Source: Methanococcoides sp. EBM-47 (GTDB lineage: Archaea; Halobacteriota; Methanosarcinia; Methanosarcinales; Methanosarcinaceae). Taken from it: DNA of 35,479 bases. Where the stretch lies: assembly GCA_001896725.1 (NCBI GenBank), contig MPPA01000008.1:1-35479 (forward strand), written 5' to 3'. The notes under the pieces are model-generated. The model was not told the origin of the DNA. It did not search any database and was given only the letters and a program-made list of their open reading frames with translations. Positions 32,972 to 35,479 of this stretch are shown here, one piece after another. Each line of letters opens with the position of its first letter. The stretch's first letter is position 1. Position numbers and translations under genes: made by a program.

Positions 32972-33048
32972 GGGCCGGTAGCTTAGCCAGGCAGAGCGAC
33001 GGACTCTTAATCCGTAGGCCAAGGGTTCAACTCCCTTCCGGCTCGCCA
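32972..33048 (+). tRNA. tRNA-Lys (anticodon CUU)
   Basis: The cloverleaf is complete. The acceptor GGGCCGG (32972-32978) pairs with CCGGCTC (33038-33044) with one G-U pair. The anticodon stem ACGGA/TCCGT encloses the loop CTCTTAA, giving anticodon CTT for lysine AAG codons. The T arm is AAGGG-TTCAACT-CCCTT. The discriminator is G, followed by an encoded CCA at 33046-33048. No intron is present. Confidence 0.95.
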
Positions 33049-33163
33049 ATCCCTTTTAGATCAATAGTTATTGGGTTATTGTTCTGTTCAATATTGGAGT
33101 CTCTAAGTGAGAACTTTGGAACACATAGATCCCATGAACCCTGTTTATTCACAAGGTGAACTA

Positions 33164-33337
33164 ATGCCAAAAGTAAGTGTGGAGATTCCCCATGAATTGC
33201 TGGAAGATCTAAACAGGCATGTGGGGGACGATAAGAAATTCGTTAACCAGTCAGATGCTATCAGGACAGCTATCCGCAAGATGCTGGACATGATGGACGA
33301 GATCGATAAAAGACATGGAAGGATCAAAGAACGATAA
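33164..33337 (+). CDS. CopG/ribbon-helix-helix regulator
   Basis: A 57-residue ribbon-helix-helix DNA-binding protein. The N-terminal strand MPKVSVEIP is followed by helix HELLEDLNRHV and helix VNQSDAIRTAIRKMLDMMDEI, the classic CopG/NikR arrangement, with no ligand-binding domain. It should bind DNA as a dimer. ATG 33164 is chosen because AAGGTGA lies 4 bases upstream and the RHH fold starts immediately; the frame also opens at 33107, but that adds an unstructured 19 residues. It lies between the tRNA and the convergent TIM-barrel gene, with no obvious toxin or target gene beside it. Confidence 0.8.
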   Translation: MPKVSVEIPHELLEDLNRHVGDDKKFVNQSDAIRTAIRKMLDMMDEIDKRHGRIKER

Positions 33338-33355
33338 AAAGAGGATGTTGGATAT

Positions 33356-34129
33356 TCAGAGATCTCGAAGATATGCAACACACTCTTTACCTTCTTCTAA
33401 GCTTGCCATTTCAGTTACAAACCTTCCATTATAGCCCTTAAGACTTTCCATGACCTTTTTCCACTGCACATTTCCCTGCCCCAGAGGCAGGTGTTCATCC
33501 CATTGTCCGTGATTGTCGTGGATATGCACGTGCAGGATCTGGTCCTTGCACTTTTCCAAGAACTCATCCACAACCCCTACAGTATTAGCATGGCCTACAT
33601 CCAAGGTCATACCTACATTGTCTCTGTTCACTTCCTCAATGGTCCTGAGCATCTCATCAGGATATTTACCGAAAATCTTGGCCATTTCAGGCATGTTCTC
33701 CACAGCTATCGTTATGCTGCACTCTGCAGCAATATCACATACGCTCTGTATGGACCCTATATGGACACGCCATGCCTTTTCAGGCATCTGTGAACCATAT
33801 GGGGATAGGTAACCTGGATGTACCACAGCCAAGTCCACGATATCACTTCCAAGTTCAAGGCAGTGGTACATTTGCCTTAGTACCTCATTACGTATCCCGT
33901 TATTAAGGCCTGCCAGGTTCATATCAGAAAAAGGTAGATGCATTGTGATCTTCAGATCAGTGGTGTCACGGATCTCCAGCACCTTGCCCAGGTTGCCGTT
34001 ATGCAGGGTATGTGAACCTTCCTGCACGATCTCCCAGCCTGTATATCCCAGGTCTTCAAGCTGATATACCCAGGCAAAAGAATCACCGGTATCTACCCTG
34101 GATGAAAAGCTCAGATTTCTCAGTTTCAT
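33356..34129 (-). CDS. sugar phosphate isomerase/endonuclease IV-like TIM barrel
   Basis: A 257-residue protein of the xylose isomerase-like TIM-barrel superfamily, which includes AP endonuclease 2 and sugar epimerases. Conserved metal-site elements include VVHPG, VENMPEM, TLDVGHAN, HVHIHDNHG and a C-terminal FVTEMASLEEG. The length is typical. It cannot be assigned to DNA repair or to sugar metabolism on sequence alone. Its ATG overlaps the UPF0201 stop by 4 bases, and it is the last gene of a three-gene operon with an RNA-binding-like protein and a nucleotide kinase. Confidence 0.82.
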   Translation of the reverse strand: MKLRNLSFSSRVDTGDSFAWVYQLEDLGYTGWEIVQEGSHTLHNGNLGKVLEIRDTTDLKITMHLPFSDMNLAGLNNGIRNEVLRQMYHCLELGSDIVDLAVVHPGYLSPYGSQMPEKAWRVHIGSIQSVCDIAAECSITIAVENMPEMAKIFGKYPDEMLRTIEEVNRDNVGMTLDVGHANTVGVVDEFLEKCKDQILHVHIHDNHGQWDEHLPLGQGNVQWKKVMESLKGYNGRFVTEMASLEEGKECVAYLRDL

Positions 34130-34584
34130 GTGCTTTCCACGTCCTCTATATCGGGTTCAAAAAGTATCCTGCCCTTTTCAGTGGGAGGAGCAAGCCATTC
34201 CATCAGCCTCTGTAGTTCAAAAGATGAATCTGCACTTATTGTTACATGCAATGAACCCAGTGATTCTTCGTCGGCCGGGAAGTTAAGACACCCCACAAAG
34301 GCCACGAATTTGCTGATCCTGAAAGATATGGAATCCGCATTTTTGCTCATACCCACCTCAAACTGGGTACGTGCAGTGTCTATGATTTCCTTCTCCCTTA
34401 AAAGATGATGAAAATGACCGAGTCCTTCAAGGCCAGTCGTTCCTTCAACCAATCCCCATAATCCAATATCATCAGTCTTATTGTAAGTTAGGTCCGCCAA
34501 AGGAAAAATCCTTTTGACCGCTGTCCTGACATTTGCCTCGGTTTCAGTAGGGTTAACTCTGGCCGAAATTTTTACCGTTATCAT
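34126..34584 (-). CDS. UPF0201 family RNA-binding-like protein
   Basis: A 152-residue archaeal protein of the UPF0201/COG1325 type, associated by genome context with RNA processing. The N-terminal half has the family opening VKISARVNPTETEANVRTAVKRIF; the second half includes ISFRISKFVAFVGCLNF and a segment resembling a ribosomal-protein-like fold. The start overlaps the UPF0200 kinase stop by 4 bases, and the stop overlaps the TIM-barrel gene start by 4 bases, so the three proteins are translationally coupled. The molecular function is not established. Confidence 0.8.
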   Translation of the reverse strand: MITVKISARVNPTETEANVRTAVKRIFPLADLTYNKTDDIGLWGLVEGTTGLEGLGHFHHLLREKEIIDTARTQFEVGMSKNADSISFRISKFVAFVGCLNFPADEESLGSLHVTISADSSFELQRLMEWLAPPTEKGRILFEPDIEDVEST

Positions 34585-35123
34585 GCCTGACCCGCCATAT
34601 CTAGCACTTTTTTTCTGAACTCATCAAGTGTTCCTGCATTCATAATAGCAATATCTGCAGCAGCTATTGCTTCACCCATACCCCAGCCAAGCTCACGGTC
34701 ATCCCTCACACGCAGGGCATCGATATCGCTCATATCATCACTTCTTTTTCTGGCCTGGACCCTTGCGAACCTCGTATCAAGTGGAGCTTCTATGGCAACT
34801 AAAGTAAAATCAGAACCAAATATCTTCTTGAAGCAATTGACCTCTGCAAGGCTACGCACGCCATCTACAACGAGAAGGTCTGAATCAGCTGCTTGTATTT
34901 TGGATATACAGCGTTTGGCCACAGCGTCTTTACCTTCTTTGTTACGCAGGTCAGTTCCTACACCACCTACATTAGTATCCGTGGGTTCAAGTCCTCTACG
35001 CACAACCTCTTCACGTATCGCATCACCCATATTAACGACCTTGATACCGGATTCTCCCAGGATCGATGCAGCCAGTGATTTGCCTGAAGCTGGCATCCCT
35101 ACAAAAGCTAATATCTTTGTCAT
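34581..35123 (-). CDS. UPF0200 family nucleotide kinase
   Basis: A 180-residue P-loop kinase resembling dephospho-CoA kinase and adenylate kinase. The P-loop GMPASGKS occupies residues 9-16. DGVRSLAEV is the LID-side Walker B-like segment, and ARVQARKRSDDMSD is an arginine-rich lid. The true start is ATG 35123, where the family begins (MTKILAFVGM); the frame is open 25 codons further upstream but lacks a binding site. The substrate is unknown for this archaeal family. It is the first gene of the operon with UPF0201 and the TIM-barrel protein. Confidence 0.82.
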   Translation of the reverse strand: MTKILAFVGMPASGKSLAASILGESGIKVVNMGDAIREEVVRRGLEPTDTNVGGVGTDLRNKEGKDAVAKRCISKIQAADSDLLVVDGVRSLAEVNCFKKIFGSDFTLVAIEAPLDTRFARVQARKRSDDMSDIDALRVRDDRELGWGMGEAIAAADIAIMNAGTLDEFRKKVLDMAGQA

Positions 35124-35137
35124 ACCCAACCTGATGT

Positions 35138-35147
35138 TATTTATGGA
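35138..35147 (-). promoter_or_regulatory. TATA box for the UPF0200 operon
   Basis: Read on the minus strand, CCATAAATAA lies about 15-25 bases before the ATG, so the transcript would be leaderless. A second TATA-like TTATTTATAA at about 35183-35193 could give a longer leader. Confidence 0.35.
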
Positions 35148-35305
35148 CCTTTGAATAATGTGATTCACACAGTCAGTGATGTTATAAATAATATACATTT
35201 CGAATAAAATTACCTTTGGGAACTAACCTACATACATGTGCAATAACCTATATTATATATTGATATGTAGGCTCTGTAGAAAACCTACTTTTAATTTTAT
35301 TTTGA

Positions 35306-35479
35306 CCTATTAATTTAAAAAGGATAAATCCCCTGAGTATTCTCTGCTACCAAAAACACATAGGGGATGATTGTGCTTTCTCTAATAAGTACTTAAAGTT
35401 TGTTGATACAGCTCTAGCTGTATCAGGAAAATCACACCTACCAATCTATAGTTGCAAATATTCCAAAAGAACATATACA
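35306..35479 (+). CDS. transposase N-terminus, partial
   Basis: The frame is open from 35306, after a TGA at 35303, to the window edge. It reads INPLSILCYQKHIGDDCAF and then NKYLKFVDTALAVSGKSH, LPIYSCKYSKRTYT. I recognise this as the opening of archaeal IS transposases (the YSCKYSKRTYT segment is characteristic) from memory of Methanosarcina elements. No ATG lies in frame; the expected start near INP is an ATA, and a CTG is at 35333. The copy may use a rare start, or its start codon may be mutated. Catalytic residues lie outside the window. Confidence 0.55.
35404..35425. repeat. 9-bp hairpin inside the transposase reading frame
   Basis: TGATACAGC (35404-35412) and GCTGTATCA (35417-35425) pair perfectly around TCTA. 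The arms encode part of VDTALAVSG, so the stem lies within the coding region near the transposase start. It could limit translation of read-through transcripts, as described for several IS elements. Confidence 0.45.

Larger units (their letters stand above)
35270..35479 (+). mobile_element. 5' end of an insertion sequence, cut by the window edge
   Basis: The sequence from about 35270 begins GGCTCTGTAGAAA, which could be the left terminal inverted repeat. It leads into an open frame that resembles the N-terminus of transposases common in Methanosarcina genomes. The right end is outside the window, so the inverted repeat and target duplication cannot be checked. The region upstream contains CCTACATA/TATGTAGG arms (35227-35234 and 35264-35271), which could mark the junction. 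Confidence 0.5.

Noticed and set aside
1-35479. CRISPR array or known defence island
   Set aside because: No regularly spaced direct repeats and no Cas, restriction-modification or toxin-antitoxin genes were seen. HerA is paired with a repair-type NurA, and the CopG-type protein has no toxin partner next to it.

Overview
The window is archaeal and fits a methylotrophic-type methanogen of the Methanosarcinales (probably Methanosarcinaceae); the genus cannot be fixed from this sequence. Evidence: archaeal DnaG primase, euryarchaeal ArcS (archaeosine synthase), replication factor A with repeated OB folds, the HerA-NurA pair, an archaeal RNA ligase, UPF0058/UPF0200/UPF0201 proteins, a MetE-core methionine synthase, TATA-type promoters with apparent short leaders, and GGTGA-type ribosome binding sites. 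It looks like ordinary chromosome with densely packed genes, plus the start of an insertion sequence at the right edge.

Layout. 1-390: non-coding region with serial hairpins, then the leuA promoter. 391-5313 (+): 2-isopropylmalate synthase (with a probable 1-base frameshift near its N-terminus), TatD nuclease, a metallo-beta-lactamase hydrolase and a YgiQ-type radical SAM protein. 5317-7756 (-): a two-gene FAD/Fe-S 2-hydroxyacid oxidoreductase operon. 7858-10229 (+): ArcS and a RimI-like acetyltransferase. 10252-12090 (-): UPF0058 protein and DnaG. 12091-12722: a 632-base gap with two clean hairpins. 12723-15091 (+): CoA-disulfide-reductase-like flavoprotein and RtcA; 15112-15747 (-): KptA. 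15920-23681 (+): RPA, five consecutive CBS-domain genes (18 CBS motifs), an Rnl3-type RNA ligase and a degenerate translational GTPase. 23688-24947 (-): a KaiC-like ATPase and an unknown partner. 25033-26043 (+): SpoIIM-family membrane protein. 26051-29491 (-): methionine synthase, an unknown protein and a Na+/solute symporter with a soluble tail. 29755-32851 (+): NurA-HerA. 32972-33048: tRNA-Lys(CUU). 33164-33337 (+): CopG-type regulator. 33356-35123 (-): a tightly overlapping operon of UPF0200 kinase, UPF0201 RNA-binding-like protein and a TIM-barrel isomerase/endonuclease-like protein. About 35270-35479: the 5' end of an IS element running off the window.

How the genes may work together. 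The most suggestive stretch is 14096-23681. It combines three RNA-end enzymes (RtcA 3'-phosphate cyclase, KptA 2'-phosphotransferase, ATP-dependent RNA ligase), a tandem array of putative adenine-nucleotide sensors (CBS proteins) and a GTPase that has lost canonical elongation-factor features. The last CBS gene is nearly fused to the ligase gene (2 bases apart), so energy-regulated RNA repair or modification is a testable hypothesis, not a demonstrated system. NurA-HerA forms the usual DNA-end resection motor/nuclease pair. All functions are inferred from sequence motifs read by eye; no database search was run.
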